Positions 47,489 to 59,279 of a stretch of DNA of 64,000 bases are shown here, one piece after another. The notes beneath the pieces were generated by a model, which was not told where the DNA came from, ran no database searches, and saw nothing but the letters and a program-made list of their open reading frames with translations. Source of the stretch: Acanthosepion pharaonis (taxonomy: Eukaryota > Mollusca > Cephalopoda > Sepiida > Sepiidae); the NCBI GenBank assembly GCA_903632075.3, contig CAHIKZ030005198.1, forward strand, positions 1,065,001 to 1,129,000, read 5' to 3'. The position numbers were made by a program, and so were the translations under genes. Within the stretch, counting starts at the first letter, position 1. The number at the start of each line of letters is the position of its first letter.

Positions 47489-47520
<32 letters not shown>
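47258..47520 (-). repeat. SINE-A copy plus (CA)n
   Basis: Minus strand: the head GGAGGCACAGTGGAGTAGTG begins at about 47490 with an A-box-like TAGTGGATAGTGG. The B-box-like GAGTTCAAGTTCC lies near 47430 and the core runs to 47258. The tRNA-like head is one of the cleanest in the window. (CA)n follows at 47491-47520. Confidence 0.8.
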
Positions 47521-47524
<4 letters not shown>

Positions 47525-49439
47525 GAATACATGGGAAAAAAATTAAGCATGATAGTTACGTCTTGCTTATGATGTTAAATCAATATTGCTTTCCTTTTGG
47601 ATAATGGTAAGATTAAGAAAAAATATCAATAGTGTGCCTTGTCTTCATATCATCTTAAAACTTTTACAATGAACTTTAATCTGGAAAGTTGAGATAAAAA
47701 ACAAAAAAAAAAAAAATTTTTCAGAGAGGTTTTTCTTTTATTTCTTTACCTATACAGACTTCTAACATTGTTTTTTTAATATCCATCCAGACTTGTAACA
47801 TCAGGATTTTAATTTTTTTTTTTTTTTATCATCTATGCAGACTTGTTACAGGAGTTTAACTGAAAGGAAATGACCAGTTTTTTTTTTTTATATAATTAAT
47901 CAAAAAAGAATGGATTCAAACACAATATCAGTGAATTTTATCAATTCTGGGATTTGAAGTTCTTCCCCCCCCCCCCTGATGCAGAGATGAAGGCATAAAA
48001 TTCTTTTAGAAAATTAAGTGTAAACACACTATCAGTTAAGAGACAAAACTTATATGATGCAAAGTTGGTGATGATTATTATCAATTTAATAATATTTTAA
48101 ATATCACAGAATAATGGTTTGAGAGTTGTGAATAAAAAGAAATTTGAGTTAAAAATTAATTAGTAGCCATTTTGAGTTAGTTGGGCAACTAACCAGCTCC
48201 TTTCACATGTCTCAGTAAGTATTTATTCATGCTTACAGTGTCTTTGGGAAAAGTAGCTCTGACGGAGCTCATCCCTCTTGGAATCAGACCCCAGTTGATG
48301 TCCTTGGACTTGAAGGCACACCTTAGTCATAGACCCATGGCCTCCAATTCCAGATTTCACAATGCTTTATATAAAAAATTAAAACATTACCACTTGTACT
48401 ATTAGCGTGTTGCGCGACTTATCTAAAAAATTACTGCTTAATTCCCTTATATGTTGATATTGCTGACTTTACAAGTACTGATAAATGTACAAACTGTTTG
48501 AAACCTGAATTTTTCTATTTTGAGGAAAGTGCATCATGACCTTATCATTGTAGCACCTGGAACAGAACTTAATGTATCAAATTTGCAGTTCAGTTTCCAA
48601 AACCACATGTATTAACAGAAGTCGCTTAAAAAAATAAAATCTATGTATTCATATACAAGTTAAACTGGCTACATGCAATGAGAAACTGCAATTATAGAAT
48701 TTTTAAAGTTTTTTTTTATTTCTATTTATGAGGATATTACAGTGTCTATTAATGTTTATATTAGACAATGTTGTTTCAATGTTGTATATTTGTTGTTGCA
48801 ATAATACTTCAGTTGAACAATTCTTCAGTCCTTATCAGAAGTAATCACTGAGAAGAAAAAGTCCAGAATACAACAGAGTCAGAAATTGATTAATATGCCC
48901 GCTAGCCTAGGTACACCAAGTGCCCACATGATTCCAAATTCTACCAAAGAGGTGAGCTTCCTAACATCAACTTTGCTAAGGAAAGTAAACAATGCCATGT
49001 TGAAATTTGTAGACAGGCCTATACATGCTTCCTCCTTCAGTTTCCTCACTCCCCAGCTATTAACAAACAATTTGTGCTACCTGTTTTCTGGAGTTTGGTT
49101 TCCTTCTTTTTTCCTTCTTATGGATTACATGTGATAAAGGCTGAATAATGTATTGGTTGAAAAAGTGTGTTAACAATAGCAAATATATAAAGAAGAGATT
49201 TCAGTGTCCAAACTATGTTGGATATATTAATGACGCTGTTGAGAATCATCGACAAGTTATTAAAGCTTAAAGAAAAAAACAGTCACATGAATTAGATTTC
49301 AAATTAAACTATTTTTCTTTTTGATAAATTCATGAAATAATGCTTCAGAAGCAAATAATATTCCTTTTGCATAAAAATTTACAAGAGATATTAAATTACA
49401 AATTTAAAAAGAAAAATCTAAGTTGAGCTAATATTTTTT
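47521..49439. other. 1.9 kb without a recognised gene
   Basis: Poly-A, poly-T and poly-C runs (47964-47976 is C-rich). Positions 48170-48350 are less AT-rich but contain no convincing open frame. Positions 48886-49134 are open on both strands without recognisable features. Confidence 0.4.
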
Positions 49440-50290
49440 TAATGTAATGTTACATTCAGGACATTGGCAATTATGATTCACCCCAGATTTTTTTTTTTTT
49501 TTTTTAATTATCTGTGATTTTCAGGTACTGCCTGGTTCACACTCCTTCCCCATATTTTGAACAGGAGTAGAGTTTTATTTCTTGTTTCCAGTTTGGGAGA
49601 GGGTTGTTTCTTCTCTCTTTTGAAACTTTAATAAGAGTGGCTGTCATGACTTTCATAGAAAAATTTTTTTTTTTTAAATTCTAAGCTAATATTTTTTCTT
49701 AATGCTATGTCCATTCAGGACATCAGCTAACATGACTCTCCACAGACTCCTTTTCTTTAGTGTCTGTGAATTGCCATGCCTTCTTGGGAAAGATAGTAGA
49801 GTGGTTTCCTGTTCCCTTAACCTAAGCCAGTTCTCTTTTCCTAACCTAGTTGCACTTTTAGAGACCGTGTCCTTTAACGACGGAAGCGGTCATGGCTCTC
49901 CACAGACTCCTTTCCTTTATTATCTTTGAATTGCCATGACTTCTTGGGAAAGATAGTAGAGTGGTTTCCTGCTCCTTTCACCATGATTTTGAATTCACAG
50001 TTGTCATTCACCTAAACTAGGTATGTTTATAGATGCCATTTCCTTTCAGAACAGAAGTGATCATGGCTCTCCACCAATTCCTTCTTTATTATTTCAGAAT
50101 TGCTCTAACTTCTTGGGAAAAGACAGGAGTGGCTTCTTGTTAGCTTCGCTATAGTTTTGAATTCAGAGTCTTCCTTGTCTTAGACATGTTGCCACTCAAG
50201 ACTAGAGAACACAGTCTACACTGTCATTTAGCCCATGACTGAACGGTGGAGAGAAGAGATGGGTTTATGCCTTTCTCATGCTGACATATC
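49440..50290 (-). repeat. SINE-A with triplicated tail
   Basis: Three tail units of ~166 bp lie in tandem (words CTATGTCCATTCAGGACATC at about 49708, GTGTCCTTTAACGACGGAAG at about 49867, CATTTCCTTTCAGAACAGAA at about 50036). Each has CATG(A/G)CTCTCCAC and CTTCTTGGGAAAGATAG. A SINE core (50200-50290) follows. A weaker fourth unit is at 49440-49560. A poly-T at 50291-50310 bounds it. Confidence 0.75.
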
Positions 50291-50423
50291 TTTTTTTTTT
50301 TTTTTTTTTTAAATATCCAGTTTATAAAATAAAAAACACGTGTCATATAGAAATCCAGAGGTAGTAACAGTGAACAACATTTGTAGATACTGTCTCAAAA
50401 ACAAGACAACTGCAAAAGAAAAA

Positions 50424-51118
50424 GGGCTTGTTCTCATATGATCACTCAAGTTAAGCGACTTCGAGCTTGGTCATTACCTAGATGGGTAACCACTTGGGAA
50501 TACCAGGTGCTATGAGCTTGGATGTGTTGGTGGTGTTATGAATAATGCCACAGAATTGGAAACTTGAGAACAGAGTTCCACTTCCAGTCAAATTCATTAT
50601 ATTCACATATACACAAATACTCTTAAGAGAAGTATGAATCCACCTCTCCTCCCCCCCCCAGCTAAGGGTTAATTTGTAGGTTTTTTGTATTATTAAATCA
50701 TTATCTCCAAAAATTTCTTAGTCTAAAAATCTTTTCTGGCTTTAAATAACCTGCAAAAGGGGGATAAGTCATAGAAAACGAATAAAACAATGAAATACTG
50801 ATTAGCTACACAGGCATGTCTTTTAGATTTACTTACATTCATGGAATATAAATGTATAGATATCATGTCCACAAAGTGAGGGAACAGTTTATATATTGAT
50901 TATAATATAGAATTGATCCCCCTTTTTATATCAACATTATAATTTATTTATCAAATTCTGATTAGGTATGAGTCCACCTCTTCTCCCCCAGCTATGAGTT
51001 AATTAGTAAAACTTGTATCAGTAAATCATTGTTATCTCCAAAAAAATTCTTACAATCTAAAAAGTATTTTCTGGTTTTAAATAACCTGTAATAGGTTGAT
51101 AAGCCATAAAAAACAAAT
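50424..51118 (+). repeat. 695-bp long composite SINE
   Basis: A 5S-like head with an internal deletion (AAGTTAAGCGAC, TACCTAGATGGGTAACCACT, GGGAATACCAGGTGCTATGA) is followed by a tRNA-like head, core and tail 1. A linker with ATTAGCTACACAGGCATGTC comes next, then partial core 2 (TTCTCCCCCAGCTATGAGTT) and tail 2. An 11-bp CAAAAGAAAAA repeat at 50413-50423 and 51119-51129 may be the target-site duplication. Same architecture as 16108-16795. Confidence 0.8.
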
Positions 51119-51129
51119 CAAAAGAAAAA

Positions 51130-51849
51130 ATAATAGAAAGTAATAAATTGCCGAAACTATAGAATTCCTTTAAAATATCACTGACTTGACAAGATATTTG
51201 CTTAATATTTTATAACAGTTATTACAATTTAGCATTTGATATCTATTAAAAAAAAAAAAAAACAAAAATGGTTGGTTTAGCTAAAACTAATGAACAGTCT
51301 GTAAGATAACACATGTGAAATACAAGTTTAATCAGGAATTCAGAAAGTGATTCACTTGTTTACAAAAGACATTCAATTCTGCTGGATAGAGAGAAAAATA
51401 AATAAAATTCCTATATTGCAGCAAAGTGTTGCATTTATTTGCAATGAGATTTCTTAGCAATTGTTGTGTAGCAAGCTGAAAGGGGAAAAAAAAAAGGTCA
51501 CGGAGAACAAAAGATGAAGAGATAAAAATTTTGTGTTTGTGATTTTATTCTTTACCTGACACTAAACCGTTAAAAGCAGCTGCATATAAAATGGTTCTCT
51601 AAGTACTTTTGTTGAAACTAGCTTTTCTGATTTCAAAGAACACAAGTTAGTGACGTTTTTGTCTATTTTAGATTTCTCATTTTAAGTGTTTAAAGTCAGA
51701 CCAATAACTAAATTTTAAACTTGATGTGAATTTTAAGTACCAACCTTCCATAATGCATATATAGATTGCTTGAAGAAAAAAATTACATATAAGAGGATGT
51801 ATATTTGAAATAACACATTTTACAAGTATATGATTTACTTTAAAAGAAG
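51130..51849. other. No gene recognised
   Basis: Nothing identified. Confidence 0.4.
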
Positions 51850-52125
51850 TAATATTTAGTTGAAAAGGCTAGATGTAACTGTAAGTTACATCTAGCCTCT
51901 AGCTTTTATCACACTTCTTGCTTGTGGAACTCTCTTCCAGCTTCTTGCTTCCCAGTCAACAATGATTATCAAAAATTTAAATGCAATGTCAATCATTATC
52001 TTTTGTTTTCGTGTTTTATTGTTATTTCTCCTTAAGCATTTTTTTTCACTCATATTCTCTAACACTCAATAACTGCTGGTGTCTTAATGGCTTTATTAAA
52101 AGGAGTAGAAAAAAAGAAAAAGAAT
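51850..52125 (+). repeat. LINE-A 3' end with a small palindrome
   Basis: Begins with the AARCNCKF-equivalent codons, then a perfect inverted repeat at 51866-51898 (14-bp arms AGGCTAGATGTAAC, loop TGTAA). The CTTGTGGAACTCTC block and 3' UTR follow, ending near GGTGTCTTAATGGCTTTATT. Confidence 0.7.
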
Positions 52126-52257
52126 TAACTATTTGATTTCACACCATTTTTTTAAAGTAAGGATAGCGAAAAATGGTCTATCAAATTTGGTACATAGAAA
52201 AGAAAATCATGTCTGCTATTTTAAAATCAAATAAGTACCCTTTATTTCAACATTTTT

Positions 52258-52591
52258 AAAATCATTTCCTCTCAAGGCAGGCAATAGAGTCACTAAGACA
52301 AGGGATTACTGAGAGTGAAAGAGAAAAACATTAAGGAGAGAGAGAGAGAAAGCATTAAAAGACTAGGATTCAAAGAGACAGATGATGATAATGATGACCG
52401 TGCTGACTTATTACATTATTATATTATACAGTTATTTTTAGAGAGAGAGAGAGAGAGAGAGAGAGATTCTAATTACCGATGAAATCATAGTGCCTTTTTA
52501 GCTTGTCTTTTCTTAGAATTTCTAGAAACTGCTTCTTTCCAAAATATTTTGCCAAAACAATCACCACTTTTATGATATATTAATGATGATA

Positions 52592-52622
<31 letters not shown>
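52258..52622 (-). repeat. LINE-A 3' end fragment and (GA)n runs
   Basis: 52258-52395 is the inverted LINE-A terminus (CAAGGCAGGCAATAGAGTCA). (GA)n runs follow at about 52338-52352, 52440-52466 and 52597-52622. With 51850-52125 it forms a second tail-to-tail LINE-A pair, ~130 bp apart. Confidence 0.65.
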
Positions 52623-52623
<1 letters not shown>

Positions 52624-52974
52624 TTACAAAGAACCAGGTATGGCTCTGTACCCAAAACGATTTAAATTTTGTTTACTTAGATCTTAGAATAAAAATAATT
52701 CTGCACTTTAAAACCTTACTAAGAATAGAACGTCTGTTAATTTATTGAATGTATTTTGAAAGATCATCTCTAAATAGGTAAAGTGGCTTCATTTCTTGCA
52801 TAATAAATAACCCATTGATAATAAATGATCTATTTGATGATAAAGGGTTGGATAAGATCCAAGGCTCAAACTGATTCTAGAATAGTTATTGTGTTCACAT
52901 ATGGATTAGATTTTGAAAATTCCAAATAAAAAGCTTTGAGAATCAGTTTTTAATTATTCATACAGATTTTTCTT
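52623..52974. other. No gene recognised
   Basis: Nothing identified. Confidence 0.4.
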
Positions 52975-53215
52975 TATCACTTAAATGTTATTTTTAGTGA
53001 ATACTCATATTTGAGTAGGCGCTGTGTTCTTTATATTTAAAAAAAATAAAAAATATTATCATCTAATGGCCAGAATATTAAAGAAATCATATTAAAAAAA
53101 CATATACACTCTCTGGCAGGATTCAAACTTGAATCCCCCTTGGCAGGAGAAACCATCATTAGATCTGACATGCTTATACTGACTCAGCTACAAAGGACAT
53201 TTCCAATTAAGCAAG
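52975..53215 (-). repeat. SINE-B copy
   Basis: On the minus strand the tRNA-like head is near 53200 (TAGCTGAGTCAGTATAAGCA) and the B-box-like GGGGGATTCAAGTTTGAATC near 53130. The family tail with CTCAAATATGAGTATTCACT ends near 52975. The AT-rich middle has A-runs. Confidence 0.7.
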
Positions 53216-53389
53216 GCTGAATAGTGCAAAATCCTTAACATCATAGATCCTTGAGAATCTATATAGAGTTGTGACACGTTTCACCAACATAGCAACATGG
53301 AGTATATAAGATATAATAGAGAAAAATTTGATATTTGAAAAAAAAAAAAAGAAAAGAAAAAAAAAGATATATATATAAAATAGTAATGA

Positions 53390-53855
53390 TAGCTGGCCAC
53401 TTGTATTCGAGGATACAAGTCTACTAGGGTGGCTAGCCAATCCCTATTGCAGATGCTCGCTCAAGAACATTTGTGTTTGTTCAACACCCACAGAGCCGAC
53501 CTGTGGTTTATACTGCAACTATTCTAAGCAGACCTTAGCTACAGTTTCTGGGAGAGAGGATTATCTAGCATGATCAACAGTCTGAACAAAGCTAGTACAC
53601 TCAAACCTTTGGTCATGATGACTTGTGACTTTGTGCTAGCACAGCTATCGACAGCCCCCAATTACTCTACCCAATTTCACTCAACTGGTGGTATGGTTCA
53701 ACAGTGGTATTGGGTCAACCGGTGGTATGTTTTCCAAGGTCTTTCCAAAGGTGTTGCACGTTGGGATTGCCCCCTCCAGATCGATAACATCAGGAAGTCT
53801 ACCATGGTGAGATTTAAACCTGGGTCTCATGGTCAGAAAGCAAACACTTGGCTAC

Positions 53856-53938
<83 letters not shown>
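53390..53938 (-). repeat. Unclassified repeat with tRNA-like end and microsatellite
   Basis: The minus strand begins at about 53858 with GTAGCCAAGTGTTTGCTTTC and a B-box-like AGGTTTAAATCTC, a tRNA-like head. About 400 bp of comparatively GC-rich body follow (repeated GGTGGTAT words at 53683-53730). It is preceded by (TA)n(CA)n at 53860-53938. A 201-codon open frame spanning this and the microsatellite is a chance frame. Confidence 0.5.
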
Positions 53939-53939
<1 letters not shown>

Positions 53940-54996
53940 TTGTGCTAATTATCCTGACCACTGACAATGCCCAATTTATATATCTACTATATTTAGCTGC
54001 TTATGAACCCCCCAAAAAAAAAAAAAAAAAATATTCCCCAAATCACCTTGCATCCTATAAATTGAAGATCGGTTTCAGTGGTATCAAGCATACTAACTTC
54101 TCTTCTAATTATTACATTCTAAATAGTTACCATAAATTTGGTACTTCTTTTTGGTCTGTGATGAATTGGTTATGATTAGTCAAGTATTCTTGATGAAATA
54201 TGCTATTTAATGGGTAAAATTAGGGATAGTAGAGAGGGCAATGAAGTATAAAGAAAATACTTTTCCAAACTCTTTCTACAAAATTTTGAGGTGGGACATT
54301 TAATGCATTGGAGATGATGAGCTGCAAATACTGTAATATATTTTTATAGTAAAATTAATTCATAGATAAAATATTTTTCCATATAAATAACTTTTAATTT
54401 GTCAGTAATGCTTGATCTAATGTTATTCTGGCTATGAACAAACACTTTTACCACTTTGGCAATCCAATTTCTTTGTAAAATTATTTGCAATGCTATTTTA
54501 CAATGCATTTGCATGATTGGAAGCAAGAGTACTGATACGCTACTTACAAAATGGTGAAAATGGTTTTGTAACCTTATTTTTAAAGCATCAACAAATTGGT
54601 TAACAAGTTGTTCATGCTGCTCATTTTTGTAAATTATAAAAATCAAAACAGATTTATTCTAGTTTAAAGGAGAGAAAGGCAAAATGAAAGAATGCATTTT
54701 ATTAGTGTGATTCTAAAAGGCATACATTCTTTTTTATCCATGTTTTTTTCCATTTTTGAAATGAGCAAGTCATCTCTACAAGATGATATAGACAATATTC
54801 TGACACAAAGAATTCAGGTCCAATTAAAAGAAAAAAACAATCATGTACATTTTTATTGATTTGTTAAAAAAAAAAAAAAAAAAAGCACTTAATGCTTTTT
54901 GACATCACACCAACAATTTACATTGTATCTATAATTGACAGATTTTGTAAGTAATGCCGACTTTAATTCATTTATCTTACTGGGTAATTTTCTTTT

Positions 54997-55036
<40 letters not shown>

Positions 55037-55081
55037 GGATTAAATCTGATATGTTGATATTTTTAATTTATTTTGTTTTTT
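53939..55081. other. No gene recognised
   Basis: Contains (TA)n at 54999-55031 and an A-run at 54867-54884. Nothing coding was recognised. Confidence 0.45.
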
Positions 55082-55588
55082 TAACATTATTTTTGAAGGA
55101 TGCTCATATTCAAGTAAAAGTTCATTTTTTTAATTTTAATTAAACAGTATTTTTTATACAACTGCATATACCAGCCTGAATATTTGAGAAATCTTGTTAG
55201 AAAAATATGCGTCCTCTGGCAGGAATCAAACCTGCATCCTTTATGGGAAACAGTCATTGAATTTGACATGCATAACTGCTTGGCCATGTAGAACTTCTGG
55301 TCAAACAAAGCCCAAATAGTGCCTTTTGAATAAATTGTTTTTATGTTAGGATACGATACATAGCAGATGTGGAGGTTTCAAGAATTGTCAGAGATTGTGT
55401 GTTTAAAAGGCAATATCAATACACCCGTCAGATGCATTTTTGACGAGATTTCTTGAATTTTCAGACTGGTAGATGTAGTTGGATAAAAAATACTCTTCAA
55501 TTAAAAAACAGAGTTTCTACTCAAATATGAGTATCCATCAAAAATAATATTTAAACAAAAGAAGTTAAAAAATAACAATATGTTCGTG

Positions 55589-55638
<50 letters not shown>
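55082..55638. repeat. Inverted SINE-B pair plus (TA)n
   Basis: A minus-strand copy (55082-55318) has a tRNA-like TGGCCAAGCAGT A-box and GGTTTGATTCC B-box. A plus-strand copy without its tRNA head is at 55425-55585. The arms pair over about 110 bp (ACTCAAATATGAGTATCCAT and complement). (TA)n at 55592-55638 follows the plus copy tail. Confidence 0.7.
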
Positions 55639-55639
<1 letters not shown>

Positions 55640-55919
55640 ACCAGTTTTCAATATCAGAACCTCATGTTGATATCTGGCATCCAGTGTTACTGGTGAGGTA
55701 AAAAAACACACACATTATCTATATATATATTATTTGTATAAATTTTAGCTCTGTTTTATACTACATAAAGCTCTGTTTTTTTGTGTGTGTGTTAGGAAGA
55801 AAAGAAAAACCACAAATGTTTTTGGTTATAATATGTGTTTTTTTTACGTTTACGGTTTCTCTCATCTTTTTAAAATATATACTTTTCTCTCGTTGAAACA
55901 ACTATAACCTCTTATCTCT

Positions 55920-55972
<53 letters not shown>

Positions 55973-56169
55973 TGTATGTTAGTACAGGTAATAGATCCGT
56001 TGGTATATAATCCAGGTGGATCCTAGTAACAACAAATATTAAAACTGATACACAGAGAGCTCAATGTCATTATTATAACAGAGCATATACATTTTTTTAC
56101 GGCAAAAACTAAATTACCTTGTTTTTACCATAAAAAATTAATTATATACACTTTTATTCAAATATATAT
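55639..56169. repeat. (TA)n tract 55922-55966 in unclassified DNA
   Basis: The rest may be the terminal region of the downstream Penelope-like element but shows no certain signature. Confidence 0.45.
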
Positions 56170-57180
56170 TATTAACTATAACAGACAATGAATGTCTATT
56201 ATGTTTGATCATGAGCAATTCTAAACCTCATATGGCTGTTTTAATTTCGGACGAAAAGAAAGACAAAAATTGTCCAACATTTGGATATTGTGCTGTTCCT
56301 TGATCTAAGCTTTTGGCTCACATGAGTCATCTTCAGGAGTGGTTATATGGACATTTAAACAATGATATTCACCAAAGATAATATTCTGTTATGTCAACAT
56401 AGAAGATTGCTATGTGATGATATTGTGGAATAGTAGACGCAGGTCATAAATTCATAATGCGGTTCTATGACGTACCACATCAGAGACTGAAATATTAACA
56501 GAACCTAGATGCAAAGTAATGTGTTGTGACTAGTTTGAAATGTAATTTTGTTGAGTGTGGATTGCTTTGTTTTTATGTAGATGGCTTCCAATATCCAAAG
56601 GTTCTTTTTACTGTGTGTATATGTGAGTATTGTCATGTTATCAACTAATATCTGTCTAATATTATGTATATGGTTATGTTTTTTTAAGAAATGGTGTTTA
56701 ATAGAACTAAGATCAGAAAGGTGACAGGTAAGTCTACAGGAGAGTGTGGTTGTAGTAAAACCAATAAATGTAATGTGTTTATTATTAGTATCAGAGATAC
56801 AATCTCTGAACTGGCATGTAAATTGATACACTATATTGGATTTTTGTAGCAGATTTAGTTGTGTGTAGTGTTATTAGAGACTATGAGGTCATAATGGGTT
56901 TAACATTTCTACCTATTATGTTTTTGAGTGTTGTTTTATCATGTTTGTAATTATTATGCATTTGGTTACAATAGTATAAGTTAATAGTATGTTTATTTTG
57001 ACGTACATTATTATTATTATTATTAATATTATCAATTATTAAGTTTGAGATATATAAAATTTGTTGATCAATGATGAAATTAGGGAATCCATTATTAACA
57101 AGTGTTTGTTTAATGTTATGTAATTATTTATAGAATATGGTTTTGGAAGAAGATATCATTTGTATGTGTTGGATTAATTT
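56170..57180 (-). mobile_element. Penelope-like element 2 (PLE-2), 3' part
   Basis: The minus strand carries the end of a PLE polyprotein and its 3' region. Upstream pieces from 57180 are broken (a KNIIGRNVKP-like block near 56930). The GIY-YIG part follows, then a non-coding end with CTGAAGA (56336-56330), a CTCA..TGAG stem and AAAAG. PLEs combine a reverse transcriptase with a GIY-YIG endonuclease, and their terminal repeats are known to carry hammerhead motifs. The RT itself is missing here, and a (TA)n tract lies ~200 bp beyond. Confidence 0.8.
56505..56831 (-). pseudogene. PLE-2 GIY-YIG endonuclease C-terminal remnant
   Basis: A 108-codon open piece reads MYQFTCQFRDC, then HITFIGFTTTTLSCRLTCHL (GIY-YIG region: the conserved 'YIGxTTTTLSRRLT'), SSIKHHFLKKHNHIHNIRQI, and ends with TILTYTHSKKNLWILEAIYI and KTKQSTLNKITFQT. 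The conserved Arg after the GIY-YIG block survives in CRLTCHL, and the Glu of LEAIYI is present. The tyrosine of the YIG is replaced by Phe (FIG). The open frame is unusually long for a relic, so decay is moderate. Confidence 0.85.
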
Positions 57181-57209
57181 TTTTTTATAATGGCTAACTT
57201 ATATCATTA

Positions 57210-57475
57210 TATATATATTTCTTCAAATGTTATTTTTAGTCAATGTCCATTTGAGTAGAGGCTCCATTTATTTTAAATGGTATTTCATCAAACAGTTTGT
57301 GTACTAGAGAAAACTTTAAGACAATGTTACTTCTAGCAAGTTTTCTCAAGTATACAGGCTTGTAGACAAAATAAATACTGCTTAAAATAAACAGAGTGTC
57401 TACTCAAATATGGGTATCCAATAAAAATAACATTTGAAGTAATAAAAATATGTTAGATTAAAAAAAAATCCATTA
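57210..57475. repeat. Inverted SINE-B tails
   Basis: A minus-strand tail 57210-57285 and a plus-strand body and tail 57338-57475 pair over ~70 bp (TTCAAATGTTATTTTTAGTC against its complement at about 57410-57435). The plus copy carries the family's AGGCTTGTAGACAAAATAAA block. It leads into the TA array. Confidence 0.7.
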
Positions 57476-57581
57476 ATTCTTTTTATATATATATATATAT
57501 ATAAAGAATTAATGGATTTTTATATATATATATATATATAAATCCATTAATTCTTTTTTATATATATATAAAAATCCATTA

Positions 57582-57628
<47 letters not shown>

Positions 57629-57663
57629 TGGATTTTTATATATATATATAATAGAATTAATGG

Positions 57664-57720
<57 letters not shown>

Positions 57721-57726
57721 TAATGG

Positions 57727-57785
<59 letters not shown>

Positions 57786-57894
57786 TAATGGATTTTTATA
57801 TATATATATATATATATATAGAATTAATGGATTTATATATATATATATATATAGAATTAATGGATTTATATATATATATATATATAATTAATGG

Positions 57895-57949
<55 letters not shown>

Positions 57950-58148
57950 TATAATTAATGGATTTTTATATATATATATATATATTAATGGACTTTTTTT
58001 ATATATATATATATATAAATATATAGAATTAATGGATTTTTTATATATATATATATATAATTAATGGACTTTTTTATATATATATATATATATATAAATA
58101 TATAGAATTAATGGATTTTTATATATATATATATATAATTAATGGACT

Positions 58149-58203
<55 letters not shown>

Positions 58204-58260
58204 TAATGGATTTTTATATATATATATACACACACATACACACACACACACACACACCCC
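57468..58260. repeat. 18-copy GAATTAATGGATTTTTA / (TA)n alternating array
   Basis: An ~17-bp GAATTAATGGATTTTTA word recurs about 18 times, separated by (TA)n of 8-70 bp. Copies 1, 3 and 4 (at about 57468, 57541, 57575) are inverted, and the rest are forward, with variants ATGGAC at 57986, 58060 and 58137. The first copy lies at the end of a SINE-B tail (AAAAATCCATTAATTC), suggesting the word came from there. (CA)n at 58229-58257 closes it. Confidence 0.9.
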
Positions 58261-59151
58261 TTGGTTAATGTAGTAGATAGACAGTACTCATATCTTTTGA
58301 TCTGCATATGATAAAAAAAAAAATTATTTAGCTAAAGAAAACAGGCTTTGTTTATTGTGGTCTTGATGTATAAACAACAATAAAAAAATTACATTCTGAT
58401 TTCAAAAGATTTAAACTTTTAGGAGTGTCTAACAAAGTAACTTAGACGTTTCTTTGTTCTGCAGTAGCTGATAAAACATGACTCTTCATGGTCTTCTTAT
58501 TCTGGCAGTCAATCCGATGGTGATTTGAAACAATTTGTAGATCAATGCTCTAAGGAGGTAGTGAAAGCAATCAGTGTCTTAGATTAGCTCAAGAGATATT
58601 TTTTTTTGCCAATTGGATATCACACAAAAAATATCCAGTTGCCAAGTAGGTAAGGAACTAAATTTTCAATCCTGAAAATTTTAATTATTCTTCTACAACT
58701 TTTGGAATCTGAAAAAAAATTTAATTCCTTTTCTAATTGGTAGCTAGATCCCTGTTAAAAGGAATTTGGTATTCACAGGACATTTCTAAATTTCCTTTAA
58801 GGAAAAATATTTAAAAGAATGTTAATATTCCCAAAAGTGAAAAAAAAGAAAAAAAAGAAAAAGTAATGTAAAACTACACACTGTCATTGTGAGAGGAGCC
58901 ATTATTATTCTGAAAATTGTTCAAATTATTGATTTTTTAAAAATTTTTTTTTGCTACGTTTTTTTGCTACGTTTGTTTCTATCACATTTCAGCCAATACA
59001 TTCTGTGGTGTTTCTCAGATGTACACTTCGTAGAATAGTCATTGAAACATTGTGCTAATAACAAAGCAAATGCAAAAATGGGTTCAATGGCTGGCTATTT
59101 TTGTAGTGATTTTATAACATATTTATGTTATAATTTTTAAATAAATAATTA
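58261..59151. other. No gene recognised
   Basis: AT-rich DNA with no recognised feature. Confidence 0.4.
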
Positions 59152-59180
59152 TATATATATATATATAATAAATATATATA

Positions 59181-59210
59181 TTATCCCTCATCAGTAGCAC
59201 AACTCAGAGA
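59181..59210 (-). repeat. Terminal-type fragment next to PLE-1
   Basis: On the minus strand TCTCTGAGTTGTGCTACTGA resembles CTCAGGAGTTGTGCTATCAG at 63783-63802, which follows the hammerhead-like motif. It lies between (TA)n runs just upstream of PLE-1 and may be a remnant of a PLE end. Confidence 0.4.
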
Positions 59211-59279
59211 TTATATATATATAAAATAAATAACAAAGCAAATATTTATAAACACTCGATAAGCTCAGCCCTATTGATA

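Noticed and set aside
47430..47490. Functional tRNA gene
   Set aside because: A- and B-box-like words are present, but no cloverleaf with paired acceptor stem could be drawn and the sequence continues into a SINE core.
48886..49134. Possible short gene
   Set aside because: Open on both strands with no recognisable domain, start context or splice pattern; taken as chance.
53570..54175. 201-codon open frame on the plus strand
   Set aside because: It crosses a (TA)n(CA)n microsatellite read as Ile-Tyr and Thr-His repeats and a repeat with a tRNA-like end. No domain and no coding bias were seen.
57468..58260. CRISPR-like array
   Set aside because: The regularly recurring word is separated by TA microsatellite and not by unique spacers, and the DNA is clearly eukaryotic.
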